From the NCBI RefSeq assembly GCF_003994235.2, contig NZ_RYFG02000104.1, positions 1-64,000 on the forward strand: DNA of 64,000 nucleotides. The letters are read 5' to 3'. The notes beneath the pieces were generated by a model that was given only the letters and a program-made list of their open reading frames with translations, made no database searches and had not been told where the DNA came from. The position numbers were made by a program, and so were the translations under genes. This stretch comes from Candidatus Methylobacter oryzae (lineage in GTDB: Bacteria > Pseudomonadota > Gammaproteobacteria > Methylococcales > Methylomonadaceae). This document shows positions 53,043 to 61,281 of this stretch, one piece after another; position 1 is the stretch's first letter; every line of letters starts with the position of its first letter.

Positions 53043-53528
53043 ATGCCGTTTGTGATTCAATGGGTAGAAAGCTGTTCGGGAGCCGAAGATATTGTGAAAC
53101 TTCAGACCCCGGCAGGGCAGCTTGTTATTTATAGCCAACAGGATGTGATTACCAGAACGGATTGGGAATTGGACGTTTGTTTTAATCAGTCTTGTGAACA
53201 TGAATTAGACCCATATTGGCAGAATCCCGATAAGCGCATTAATATAAAATTGTTGAAGCAAGGCAGCGCTTACAGAAACCAAGTATGGGCCGCGCTTTGC
53301 CAGATACCGTTCGGAGAAACGATAAGCTATTCCGCATTGGCCAAAAAAATAGGGTCGTCGGCGCGAGCTGTCGGCAATGCGTGCAGGGATAATCCCTATG
53401 CTTTGTTTATTCCTTGTCACCGGGTCGTTTCTGTGTCCGGTATGGGCGGCTATTGCGGGCAAACCGACGGCGGCTTAATGACGATAAAATATAAACTGCT
53501 GGAATTTGAAGCAAGTCATAAAAGATGA
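53043..53528 (+). CDS. ogt: Methylated-DNA-protein cysteine methyltransferase
   Basis: This suicide repair enzyme removes methyl groups from O6-methylguanine. The 161-residue product has the helix-turn-helix segment ETISYSALAKKIGSSARAVG and the active-site IPCHRVVSVSGMGGYCG, with the acceptor cysteine in PCHRV. It has the short form without the Ada regulatory domain. AGGAG precedes the ATG. The stop overlaps the ATG of xerD by four bases. Confidence 0.95.
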   Translation: MPFVIQWVESCSGAEDIVKLQTPAGQLVIYSQQDVITRTDWELDVCFNQSCEHELDPYWQNPDKRINIKLLKQGSAYRNQVWAALCQIPFGETISYSALAKKIGSSARAVGNACRDNPYALFIPCHRVVSVSGMGGYCGQTDGGLMTIKYKLLEFEASHKR

Positions 53529-54409
53529 ATGCAACAGCATTGATAGATCAATTCCTTGATGCGGTCTGGGTGGAACAGGGTTTGAGTGATAATACGCTTT
53601 CAGCTTATGGCAGTGACTTAAGAATTTTTGCCAAATGGCTGAATGGAAAGCCAATGCTGGAAGTCGATGGCGCGGCGCTATCAGATTTTCTTTCCAGTCG
53701 CTATGACGAACAAATAAGCAGCAGGTCCACTGCGCGTATACTGTCCAGCTTGCGGCGTTTTTACGGTTATTACATCAGGGAAAACAGCATACAAATCGAC
53801 CCGACGGCATTGATAGAATCGCCCCACATCGGCAAGCCCTTGCCGGGGTCGTTATCTGAGCAGGACGTAGAGCTGTTGCTTAACGCGCCTGAAGTCACCA
53901 ATGCTTTAGGTTTTAGGGATAGAACCATGCTTGAAATGCTTTATGCGACAGGTCTTAGGGTATCGGAACTGGTTAATTTAAAATTCGAACAGATTAGCTT
54001 TCGGCAAGGCGTAGTCAGGATTATCGGCAAAGGCAACAAAGAGCGCCTGGTTCCGGTTGGCGAAGAAGCTATGAGCTGGCTGGAAAGTTATATGAATCAA
54101 GCAAGAAAGGCTATTCTTCATGAGCGGCAGTGCGATTATCTGTTTGTCACGAGCCGGGCGGAGAATATGACGCGGCAGGCTTTTTGGCATATTATCAAAC
54201 GCCATGCGAAAAAAGCAGGTATCAACAAAGAGTTATCGCCGCATACCTTAAGACATGCATTCGCAACACATTTATTAAACCACGGCGCCGACTTGCGCGT
54301 TGTACAGTTATTGCTCGGGCATTCGGATTTATCGACCACGCAAATCTATACCCATATCGCCCGCGAAAGACTCAAAGAATTACATTCAAAATATCACCCA
54401 AGAGGATAG
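53525..54409 (+). CDS. xerD: Site-specific tyrosine recombinase XerD
   Basis: XerD pairs with XerC to resolve chromosome dimers at dif before cell division. The 294-residue product (E. coli 298) has the SAM-like N-domain and the catalytic residues of a tyrosine recombinase: YATGLRVSELVNL (Arg), IGKGNKERLVPV (Lys), SPHTLRHAFATHLL (His, Arg), LLGHSDLSTTQIYTHI (His, nucleophile Tyr). Length, and the absence of an adjacent attachment site or phage gene, favour housekeeping XerD over a mobile integrase. The lpxA-like gene starts 5 bases after the stop. Confidence 0.93.
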   Translation: MNATALIDQFLDAVWVEQGLSDNTLSAYGSDLRIFAKWLNGKPMLEVDGAALSDFLSSRYDEQISSRSTARILSSLRRFYGYYIRENSIQIDPTALIESPHIGKPLPGSLSEQDVELLLNAPEVTNALGFRDRTMLEMLYATGLRVSELVNLKFEQISFRQGVVRIIGKGNKERLVPVGEEAMSWLESYMNQARKAILHERQCDYLFVTSRAENMTRQAFWHIIKRHAKKAGINKELSPHTLRHAFATHLLNHGADLRVVQLLLGHSDLSTTQIYTHIARERLKELHSKYHPRG

Positions 54410-54414
54410 CTAAG

Positions 54415-55191
54415 ATGGCTCAAAATATTCACCCGACCGCTTATATAGCACCCAATGTATCACTGGGTGAGAATATTACGGTTGGCCCTTTTGCCGTTAT
54501 TGAGACAGGTGCTCAACTGGGCGCTAATTGCCAAGTAGGCGCTCATGCAGTGGTGCATAGTCATGTAAAAATGGGCGACGGCAATATATTGCATCCGCAT
54601 GCTGTATTAGGCGGCTTGCCGCAAGATACCGGTTTTAAAGCGGAGACGGTTTCCTGGCTTGTTTGCGGTGACAATAACGTTTTTAGGGAAGGTTTTACCG
54701 CGCATCGCGCATCTAAAGAAAATGCCGAAACGCGCATCGGCTCAGGCTGCTTTTTTATGAACAATAGTCATGTCGCGCATGATTGCACGGTCGGCAATAA
54801 CACCATATTCGCCAATAATGTCGCTATCGGCGGACATGTCCAAGTCGGCAATAACGTGTTCATTGGTGGGGCCGTGGTGGCGCACCAGTTTTGCAGGATC
54901 GGTTCCTATGCGATAGTACAGGGTACAACCGGTCTGAATATGGATGTCATTCCTTTTATGCTGATCGGCGGTCGTCCCGCCCGGCATTACAAGCTGAACA
55001 CCGTGGGCTTAAGGCGCGCCGGTATTACCGGAGACCGTTATAAAGTGCTGTCGGCGGCATTTCGGCTGTTAAAGAATAAGCAAAGCCTGGATGGTTTGGA
55101 AGAAACCGAAGAGTTAAAGCAATTGAAAGATTGGTTAGCTGTTAAGTCCAAGAGAGGCCTGCATGGGTTTATTAGTGTGTCGGAAAAGTAG
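54415..55191 (+). CDS. lpxA: LpxA-like acyl-ACP UDP-GlcNAc O-acyltransferase
   Basis: LpxA adds the first fatty acid to UDP-GlcNAc in lipid A synthesis. The 258-residue product (E. coli 262) is a left-handed beta-helix with hexapeptide repeats (IHPTAYIAPNVSLGENITVG), followed by NNSHVAHDCTVGN with the catalytic histidine and GGAVVAHQFCRIGSYAIVQG. The C-terminal LpxA helices begin at GLRRAGITGDRYKVLSAAFR. The ATG at 54415 is preceded by AGAGG. It stands alone, without lpxD, fabZ or lpxB, unlike the usual cluster, so it may be a paralogue acting on another substrate. Confidence 0.8.
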   Translation: MAQNIHPTAYIAPNVSLGENITVGPFAVIETGAQLGANCQVGAHAVVHSHVKMGDGNILHPHAVLGGLPQDTGFKAETVSWLVCGDNNVFREGFTAHRASKENAETRIGSGCFFMNNSHVAHDCTVGNNTIFANNVAIGGHVQVGNNVFIGGAVVAHQFCRIGSYAIVQGTTGLNMDVIPFMLIGGRPARHYKLNTVGLRRAGITGDRYKVLSAAFRLLKNKQSLDGLEETEELKQLKDWLAVKSKRGLHGFISVSEK

Positions 55192-55360
55192 AGCGAAACG
55201 CGCTTTTTCATTCATATAACAGAACCTCAAATTTAAAAACATCGCCATCAAAGACGCAGAGTTTTATCTTTGGTGGCGCGTTAATCAAAGCCAGTATCTG
55301 GCATCATTATCATTCGAGTGACGGCGCTTCGTCTTCATTCATATCACTAAAAGAGTCCTT

Positions 55361-56749
55361 GTGAACACTGCCGAATTTTCATCCCTAGCTTTAAAGCCCG
55401 CCTTGCTCGAAAACATTGAATCCCTAGGTTATACCCACCTAACTCCAATTCAGGCAGAGAGTCTGCCGCATATTCTTGAGGGCAGGGATGTGATTGCACA
55501 AGCCAAAACCGGTAGCGGCAAGACCGCCGCTTTTGGTATCGGCCTATTGTCCAAGCTGGATTTGAACAGTTTCAGGGTTCAGGCTATGGTTGTCTGTCCA
55601 ACCCGGGAGCTTGCCGACCAGGTTTGCAAGGAGATTCGCCGATTAGCCCGGTTTACGCAAAACATCAAGGTGTTGACCTTGTGCGGCGGCGTACCCTTTG
55701 GGCCGCAGTTAGCTTCATTAGAGCATGGCGTTCATATTGTTGTCGGCACGCCGGGGCGGTTGCAGGAGCATCTGCGCAAGCGCAGCTTACGCTTGAGTAA
55801 TTTAAAAGTGTTAGTGCTGGACGAGGCTGACCGGATGTTGGATATGGGTTTTGAAGAAATCATTTCCGACGTGATTTCATACGCGCCGACGCATCGGCAA
55901 ACATTGTTATTTTCAGCAACTTATGCCGATCCCATCCGGGAAATGAGCCGGAAATTCCAGTTTAAGCCGGTTTCCGTCAGTATTGAGACCAGTCATCACG
56001 ACAACGATATTGAACAGCGTTTTTACCAAGTGGAAAAATCGAAAAAGATAAATGCGCTGGCTTATCTTTTATCGTATTACCGGCCTGAATCAACCGTGGT
56101 TTTTTGCAATACCAAAAGAGATTGCCAGGATGTGGCAAGCTTGCTTGAGGACATCGGTTTTTCGGTTCAAGCGTTGCATGGCGATTTGGAACAAAAGAAT
56201 CGGGATCAAGTGTTGGTGCGTTTTGCCAACAAAAGTTGCTCCATCTTGGTTGCGACCGATGTGGCCGCGCGGGGACTGGACATTAAAGATATGCAGGCGG
56301 TGATTAATTATGAATTACCGTGGGACGCTGAAATTTATGTGCATCGTATCGGGAGAACAGGCCGCGCCGGTAAAAAAGGTTTGGCGCTAAGCTTATGTAC
56401 GGACAAGGAAATAAACCGAGTTAAAACCATTGAAGAATATCAAGCTATTTCCGCCAAATGGGATGAAGTGGCGCCGTTTCAAATGAGTTATGAGCAACGC
56501 TTCGAGCCGCCGATGGTGACTTTATGGATAGATGGCGGCCGCAAAAATAAAGTGCGTCCCGGCGATATATTAGGCGCCTTAACCTGCGATGCCGGGATCA
56601 CAGGCACTGAAGTGGGGAAAATCGATATTTTTGACGCCCATGCTTACGTGGCTATCAAACGTGACAGTGTCGATAAAGCTTTAGCCTGCTTGAGAAACGG
56701 TAAGATAAAAGGGCGAAACTTTAATGTCCGTAAATCACAGTGGGGATGA
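55361..56749 (+). CDS. dbpA: DEAD-box RNA helicase DbpA
   Basis: DbpA acts in large-subunit assembly and is specific for hairpin 92 of 23S rRNA. The 462-residue product starts at GTG. It has the Q motif (TPIQAESLP), [49 protein letters not shown] and [10 protein letters not shown]. The C-terminal part (about 385-462), with VTLWIDGGRKNKVRPGDILG and GKIDIFDAHAYVAI, is the DbpA RNA-binding domain that confers specificity. It converges with rhlE. Confidence 0.95.
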   Translation: MNTAEFSSLALKPALLENIESLGYTHLTPIQAESLPHILEGRDVIAQAKTGSGKTAAFGIGLLSKLDLNSFRVQAMVVCPTRELADQVCKEIRRLARFTQNIKVLTLCGGVPFGPQLASLEHGVHIVVGTPGRLQEHLRKRSLRLSNLKVLVLDEADRMLDMGFEEIISDVISYAPTHRQTLLFSATYADPIREMSRKFQFKPVSVSIETSHHDNDIEQRFYQVEKSKKINALAYLLSYYRPESTVVFCNTKRDCQDVASLLEDIGFSVQALHGDLEQKNRDQVLVRFANKSCSILVATDVAARGLDIKDMQAVINYELPWDAEIYVHRIGRTGRAGKKGLALSLCTDKEINRVKTIEEYQAISAKWDEVAPFQMSYEQRFEPPMVTLWIDGGRKNKVRPGDILGALTCDAGITGTEVGKIDIFDAHAYVAIKRDSVDKALACLRNGKIKGRNFNVRKSQWG

Positions 56750-56752
56750 ATT

Positions 56753-56779
56753 GTCGGGTTAGCTCGATGTTAACCCGAC
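56753..56779 (+). terminator. Hairpin between convergent dbpA and rhlE
   Basis: GTCGGGTTA at 56753-56761 and TAACCCGAC at 56771-56779 form a perfect 9-base-pair stem with a 9-base loop, right after the dbpA stop. No T run follows, so its strength as a terminator is uncertain. Confidence 0.45.
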
Positions 56780-56787
56780 CTGGAAAT

Positions 56788-58050
56788 TTAAGCGTTTGCT
56801 GTTTTAAGTTTGTTGCGGGCTGCTTGATTAGCGCCGGGTTTGCGAGCTTGATTCGGCTTTCTGCTAGGACGCGGACCGCGTGGCGGCTCGGCCGGTACCG
56901 GTGGAGCTACTGCGGAGGCTTCAAAGCCGGCAATTTGTTCGCGTTTAATCTCTTTCTTGATCAGTTTTTCAACCAGACGCAAGGCATTGTATTCATCATG
57001 CGATACCAGTGAAATGGCTTGACCTTCCTCGCCGGCCCGTCCGGTGCGGCCTATCCTGTGTACGTAATCTTCTGCCGCTCTGGGCAGCTCAAAATTGACT
57101 ACATGCGGAAGCAGGTTAATATCAATGCCGCGCGCCGCTACGTCGGTCGCTACCAATACCCTGATTTCACCGGCTTTAAATCCTGTCAATGCGCTGGTTC
57201 TAGCCCCCTGGCTCTTGTTGCCGTGTATTGCCGCCGCCTTAATGTCAACCTTGTTGAGTTTTTCGGTAAGTCGATTAGCGCCGTGCTTGGTGGTAGTGAA
57301 CACTAAAACCTGCTGCCAATTATTTTGTTTGATCAAGTGACAAAGCACTTCGGTTTTTTGGGCTTTATTGACCAGATAAGCGACCTGTTCGACCAGTTCT
57401 GAAGCAGTATTGCGCGGAGCAACTTCGATTTTCACCGGATTAACCAGAAGTCCGGTGGTGAGTTTGCGTATATCTTCGGAGAAAGTAGCCGAAAACAGCA
57501 GGTTTTGGCGTTTTTTCGGCAGCAAGGCAATAATTTTCCGAATGTCCCGGATAAATCCCATATCCAGCATGCGGTCGGCTTCATCAAGTATCAGTGTTTC
57601 CACATTGTTGAGCTTTACTGCATTTTGATTGACCAAGTCCAGCAATCGTCCAGGCGTTGCGACCAGTATATCGACGCCTCCTCTTAATCTCATCATTTGC
57701 GGATTGATTTTCACCCCGCCAAAAACGACTTCGGATTTTAAGCGAGGATGCAGATGGGCTCCATACTTGCTGACCGACTCGCCTATTTGCGCTGCAAGTT
57801 CCCTGGTTGGCGTTAGAATTAATACTCTTACCGGGCGGTTGGTGCTATAAGATTTTTGCGATAAGCGATGCAGGATAGGTAAGGTGAAGCCTGCCGTTTT
57901 GCCTGTTCCGGTTTGCGCGGCTGCCAACACGTCATGGCCTTTCAATACGGCAGGAATAGCTTGCGACTGAATAGGGGAGGGCGTGGTATAGCCTGCATCA
58001 GCAATGGCGCGTAGCAGTGGATCAGATAAACCGAGGGTGGAAAATGGCAT
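56788..58050 (-). CDS. rhlE: DEAD-box RNA helicase RhlE-type
   Basis: This RNA-dependent ATPase remodels ribosome intermediates and degradosome substrates. The 420-residue product has [76 protein letters not shown] and [14 protein letters not shown] short proline- and arginine-rich basic tail ([16 protein letters not shown]) closes it. RhlE is preferred over RhlB or SrmB because of the tail and overall pattern. Cold-shock control cannot be seen from sequence. Confidence 0.9.
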   Translation of the reverse strand: MPFSTLGLSDPLLRAIADAGYTTPSPIQSQAIPAVLKGHDVLAAAQTGTGKTAGFTLPILHRLSQKSYSTNRPVRVLILTPTRELAAQIGESVSKYGAHLHPRLKSEVVFGGVKINPQMMRLRGGVDILVATPGRLLDLVNQNAVKLNNVETLILDEADRMLDMGFIRDIRKIIALLPKKRQNLLFSATFSEDIRKLTTGLLVNPVKIEVAPRNTASELVEQVAYLVNKAQKTEVLCHLIKQNNWQQVLVFTTTKHGANRLTEKLNKVDIKAAAIHGNKSQGARTSALTGFKAGEIRVLVATDVAARGIDINLLPHVVNFELPRAAEDYVHRIGRTGRAGEEGQAISLVSHDEYNALRLVEKLIKKEIKREQIAGFEASAVAPPVPAEPPRGPRPSRKPNQARKPGANQAARNKLKTANA

Positions 58051-58238
58051 ATTGATTAGTGTCTCGATAAAAATTTGCCGTCAACAAACGTCTTCAGCGT
58101 ATAGAAAGGGTTAAATAAAAGCGCGCCAAGGAACAGTCGTCAAGTTGTGCAATATGGCGTTTTATAGAAGATGTGGCTTAGACGAAGTTTCTGCTCGCCC
58201 GGTAGATGGATAAGATAGTACTAAGTTGTTGATATAAA

Positions 58239-58315
58239 TGGTGCCCCGAGGCGGATTCGAACCACCGGCCTGTCCCTTAGGAGGGGACCGCTCTATCCTG
58301 CTGAGCTATCGGGGC
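58239..58315 (-). tRNA. tRNA-Arg(CCU)
   Basis: On the minus strand the sequence folds as a cloverleaf: acceptor GCCCCGA paired with TCGGGGC, D-arm TAGCTCAGCAGGATAGAGC, anticodon stem GTCCC/GGGAC with loop CTCCTAA (anticodon CCT, arginine codon AGG), T-arm with GGTTCGAATCC. A discriminator A and an encoded CCA end the gene at 58239. It reads a rare arginine codon in most proteobacteria. No integrase or direct repeat of the 3' end is adjacent, so I see no insertion at it. Confidence 0.95.
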
Positions 58316-58500
58316 AAAAACAGGGCCGATTCTATCATAGATGGGGATTTAATTCATTGGTTCTATTTGGAACGTTGCCGGGTACTAAGCCACCTATGCA
58401 GGTTAATGCGCTTAATTGAGTATCGGGGTGACTGGATTCCTTGTCATCATAGATTAAAAGCACGAGTTTTATTAATAATGAATAGCTAAGCTGTAGCGGG

Positions 58501-58522
58501 GCTCGAAAAGATATTGTCGAGC
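58501..58522 (-). terminator. Hairpin downstream of flgN
   Basis: GCTCGA at 58501-58506 and TCGAGC at 58517-58522 pair across a 10-base loop, 13 bases past the flgN stop. There is no T run in the transcript. Possible weak terminator for flgM-flgN. Confidence 0.3.
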
Positions 58523-58534
58523 ATGAAGAGTCAG

Positions 58535-59029
58535 CTATACCGAGATCAAGGTACGAGAATAGTGTTCACTTTGGGTTGAACCATCGGAACCGTATGTGTT
58601 TGCAAACTGAGGTTTGCCTTTTAATATATCCAATGAGCGCTTAGTGTGGCGATATAAAAGGTCCACACTGGCGCCATTTTGTTCGTTCAAGTCTCTGCAT
58701 TTTGCGCAAACGTCCATTAACTGGGACCAGTTGCCGCTTGATTCGGTGATTGCCAAGCCAGCTGTTTTAGCTCTGTTAAAATATTCCCTGATACTTTCTT
58801 GGCTATTAGGGAGGCTCTCGGTGGCTAAAACTTGAGAAATTTGTGAGTTGAACTGCTCCAATTGCATAACCAGCTGTTTTTTATTTGCAGCGATATTATT
58901 AACCTGCTCTGCTTGTGGCGCGTTTTTTAGAACTTCGGCTTCTTTGTTAAGTTCCTGATGAAGTTGCTGCGCCAATTTTAATGCGTTGCTGATCAATTGT
59001 TCTGTAATCGGATATGTTTTTACTATCAT
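58535..59029 (-). CDS. flgN: Flagellar export chaperone FlgN
   Basis: FlgN delivers the hook-filament junction proteins FlgK and FlgL to the export gate. The 164-residue product is mostly helical, with LKLAQQLHQELNKEAEVLKN and ANKKQLVMQLEQFNSQISQV, the family pattern, and later WSQLMDVCAKCRDLNEQNGA. It lies 16 bases downstream of flgM on the minus strand, the standard flgM-flgN pair next to flgA. Confidence 0.88.
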   Translation of the reverse strand: MIVKTYPITEQLISNALKLAQQLHQELNKEAEVLKNAPQAEQVNNIAANKKQLVMQLEQFNSQISQVLATESLPNSQESIREYFNRAKTAGLAITESSGNWSQLMDVCAKCRDLNEQNGASVDLLYRHTKRSLDILKGKPQFANTYGSDGSTQSEHYSRTLISV

Positions 59030-59045
59030 AGGGATATGCTATTTT

Positions 59046-59339
59046 TTAGGGCATTAGCCGTTCAAACTGCATGAATTTCTTTGCTACTTGTTCAGCATTT
59101 ATTGAATAACTGCCATCGGCAAGCGATTTTTTAATAGCGTTAACCCGGTCAACATCTACAGGAGATGAAGAGGATGAGCTTAGGGTCTTCTTTATTTCCT
59201 GTGTTGTTGCTGTGAGCGCAACGCTATCACTTTCTTCAGTGTTTGCAACAGCAACCTTTTTTTCAGCATCAACCCCGCTCTTTAAGGGGGGGGAGATGGT
59301 CGTCAGGCCGCTTGTCCTGCCGGTTATTTCGATAGCCAT
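59046..59339 (-). CDS. flgM: Anti-sigma-28 factor FlgM
   Basis: FlgM holds sigma-28 inactive until the hook is finished and FlgM is exported. The 97-residue product is disordered in the first half (serine-rich stretch near 54-59). It ends with the sigma-binding helices VDVDRVNAIKKSLADGSYSI and NAEQVAKKFMQFERLMP. A perfect FliA-consensus promoter sits 35 bases upstream of its start, so sigma-28 drives its own inhibitor. flgN follows. Confidence 0.92.
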   Translation of the reverse strand: MAIEITGRTSGLTTISPPLKSGVDAEKKVAVANTEESDSVALTATTQEIKKTLSSSSSSPVDVDRVNAIKKSLADGSYSINAEQVAKKFMQFERLMP

Positions 59340-59373
59340 GTCAAATTCCTCGATAACTTTTCATTTGAGATAT

Positions 59374-59400
59374 TTATCGGCAATGCGATGTAAAACTTTA
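59374..59400 (-). promoter_or_regulatory. Perfect sigma-28 promoter for flgM-flgN
   Basis: On the minus strand TAAAGTTT (59400-59393), an 11-base spacer and GCCGATAA (59381-59374) match the FliA consensus at every position. It lies between flgA and flgM, so flgM-flgN can be transcribed independently of flgA. Confidence 0.9.
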
Positions 59401-59475
59401 AATGTTTATTTATGCCTATAGGGCATAAGTTTCGTTTGAGCAGGCAAGCTACTCAGCTTTATCCGGTGTGAGATT

Positions 59476-60171
59476 TTAATAATTTACAGAAACGAGTCCG
59501 GGTTCTACAACCGTTGCACTAATAACGCGTCCCGAATTCTGATTTTTAACATTGATAACTTGCCCTTTAACGCCATCCATCATTGCCACACCACTCATCC
59601 TGATAGAAAAATCCGGTCTCGTTGCGCTGATAACAACTTTATCCCCTCTTTTGATCAGTTTAGGTTCGGCAAAATTTCTCAAACTAAGAATGGTTCCGGT
59701 GTTGAGTTGACGTAGGGCCTGTTTGTTTTCAATTTTCTCTATTTGAGTAACAAAATCTTCCCGAAGATTGGTTACTTCTCTTTTTTCAATGGCAATATGT
59801 TGCCGGGTAAGAATCTCGCCGCGTTGTATCGGTTGGGATAAGACTACGACCATCTGGTAAGTTTTGACGATTATCGAAGTAAAAATGGACCACTTCTTTT
59901 CCGTATTACAACGCACGCCTATGGTCGATCTGCCCGCTTTAATGTCGGTTGTTGTAAATACTTCCAGCGGTTCGGCGCATTGAGGCAAATTCAAACGGCT
60001 GTCTAATGGCATAAAGCTCATCTCATATTCCCCCGGCAATTTTATATTTTGTTCAACATAACTTTTAACGGCTTCAGCAATCGAGTCATGTGACTGGCTG
60101 TCCTGTTCCGCATGCGCCGCATTAAAAAAGATAAAGGTTAATATAAAAATGAGCGGAGTATTTTTTATCAT
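59476..60171 (-). CDS. flgA: Flagellar P-ring assembly chaperone FlgA
   Basis: FlgA acts in the periplasm and helps FlgI assemble the P ring. The 231-residue product begins with a signal peptide (NTPLIFILTFIFFNAAHA, cleavage near residue 21). It has a conserved core with RGEILTRQHIAIEKREVTNL and a C-terminal SAF-like segment (RQLNTGTILSLRNFAEPKLI, GDKVVISATRPDFSIRMSGV). It is divergent from flgB, with 285 bases between them. Confidence 0.92.
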   Translation of the reverse strand: MIKNTPLIFILTFIFFNAAHAEQDSQSHDSIAEAVKSYVEQNIKLPGEYEMSFMPLDSRLNLPQCAEPLEVFTTTDIKAGRSTIGVRCNTEKKWSIFTSIIVKTYQMVVVLSQPIQRGEILTRQHIAIEKREVTNLREDFVTQIEKIENKQALRQLNTGTILSLRNFAEPKLIKRGDKVVISATRPDFSIRMSGVAMMDGVKGQVINVKNQNSGRVISATVVEPGLVSVNY

Positions 60172-60404
60172 CGTTCGCGTCTGCTTTATGACTATATGAA
60201 TTATCAGGCGGGATTGATAGTGGCTTGTTTTTTAGATGCCAGTCAATTTATTGACATGCGGCTTTGTTTGTCCGCTGACTTAGATATATTGCGGCGATAT
60301 TTTGCCGGATTATTTAAAAACATTTTAATCGTAATCAACTGTGGATTATAGGTAAATAACTCGAAAAAAATTTATCTCATTGATTTTTAATGATTACGAT
60401 TTTA

Positions 60405-60420
60405 TGGCATACGCTGTGCT
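60405..60420 (+). promoter_or_regulatory. Candidate sigma-54 promoter for flgBCDEF
   Basis: TGGCATACGCTGTGCT has GG and GC separated by exactly 10 bases, the -24/-12 pattern (consensus TGGCAC-N5-TTGCA). It lies 37 bases upstream of flgB. Rod and hook genes are class III sigma-54 targets in polar flagellates such as Vibrio and Pseudomonas. The rest of the 60172-60456 gap is A/T-rich with no other signal recognised. Confidence 0.6.
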
Positions 60421-60456
60421 TTTGTCTTTGTACAAGTAATTAACGAGGTAACTATC

Positions 60457-60852
60457 ATGGCTATCAATTTTGAAGAGGCACTCGGCATTCGCCCTAAGGC
60501 CCTGGTTTTTCGGGAAAAAAGAGGCGATATATTAGCTGCCAATTTAGCAAATGCGGATACGCCCAACTTTAAAGCGCGCGATGTGGATTTTAAGTCGGTT
60601 TTAAAGCAAAGCGTAGCTTCAGGTGTAACTATGGAGCGTACTCAAGCCGGACATATTGCGCCGCCACAACAACAAATATTCGGGGCTAATGTTATGTATC
60701 GCAATCCCAGTCAGGTGTCGTTAGATGGCAATACTGTCGAAGCGCATATCGAACAAGCTAAATATGCTGAAAACGCGGTGCAGTATCAAGCCAGTTTACA
60801 GTTCATTAAGGACGGCTTTTCAGGTCTGATGACCGCAGTAAGGGGGCAATAG
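60457..60852 (+). CDS. flgB: Flagellar basal-body rod protein FlgB
   Basis: FlgB forms the proximal rod. The 131-residue product has the N-terminal EKRGDILAANLANADTPNFK, typical of rod proteins, and ends in YQASLQFIKDGFSGLMTAVR, the C-terminal coiled coil. It begins the flgB-C-D-E-F operon behind a sigma-54-like site and is 2 bases ahead of flgC. Confidence 0.95.
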   Translation: MAINFEEALGIRPKALVFREKRGDILAANLANADTPNFKARDVDFKSVLKQSVASGVTMERTQAGHIAPPQQQIFGANVMYRNPSQVSLDGNTVEAHIEQAKYAENAVQYQASLQFIKDGFSGLMTAVRGQ

Positions 60853-60854
60853 TC

Positions 60855-61268
60855 ATGGCTTCAAGTATATTTGATATTGCCGGCAGCGGCATGAATGCTC
60901 AATCGTTAAGGCTCAATCTGGTTGCAAGCAATATATCGAATGCGAACAGTGTTGGCAGCAGCGAAACAGCGGTTTACAGGTCCAGGCAGCCGGTGTTTGC
61001 CGCTGAATTGAATAAAGCGATGGATAAGCAGAATGCGACAAGCAAGGTCAATGTCTTGGGCGTCGTCGAAAGCCAGGCTCTTCCTGTTATGGAATACGCT
61101 CCTAATCATCCTATGGCTAATAAAGACGGTTTCATTTTTAAGTCAAACGTTAATACGGTTGAAGAAATGGCCAACATGATGTCAGCGTCGCGTTCTTACC
61201 AAAATAATGTAGAAGTATTGAATACGGCAAAGCAGATGATGCTTCAGACCTTAAAAATGGGACAGTAA
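60855..61268 (+). CDS. flgC: Flagellar basal-body rod protein FlgC
   Basis: FlgC is a second proximal-rod component. The 137-residue product starts SSIFDIAGSGMNAQSLRLNL and has ASNISNANSVGSSETAVYRS. Its C-terminal helix reads NNVEVLNTAKQMMLQTLKMG. It lies 2 bases after flgB and 13 before flgD, probably coupled. Confidence 0.96.
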   Translation: MASSIFDIAGSGMNAQSLRLNLVASNISNANSVGSSETAVYRSRQPVFAAELNKAMDKQNATSKVNVLGVVESQALPVMEYAPNHPMANKDGFIFKSNVNTVEEMANMMSASRSYQNNVEVLNTAKQMMLQTLKMGQ

Positions 61269-61281
61269 GGGGAGATAAATA

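Noticed and set aside
53525-54409. XerD-like gene as a phage or island integrase
   Set aside because: Length and all catalytic blocks fit housekeeping XerD. It is coupled to ogt and lpxA-like genes, and no attachment repeats or phage genes are near.
54130-54414. Long N-terminal extension of the lpxA-like gene into xerD
   Set aside because: This is an out-of-frame reading of xerD; the hexapeptide fold begins right after the ATG at 54415, which has its own ribosome-binding site.
58239-58315. tRNA-Arg as an integration site of a genomic island
   Set aside because: No integrase beside it and no direct repeat of its 3' end was noticed; the flanking genes are rhlE and flagellar genes.
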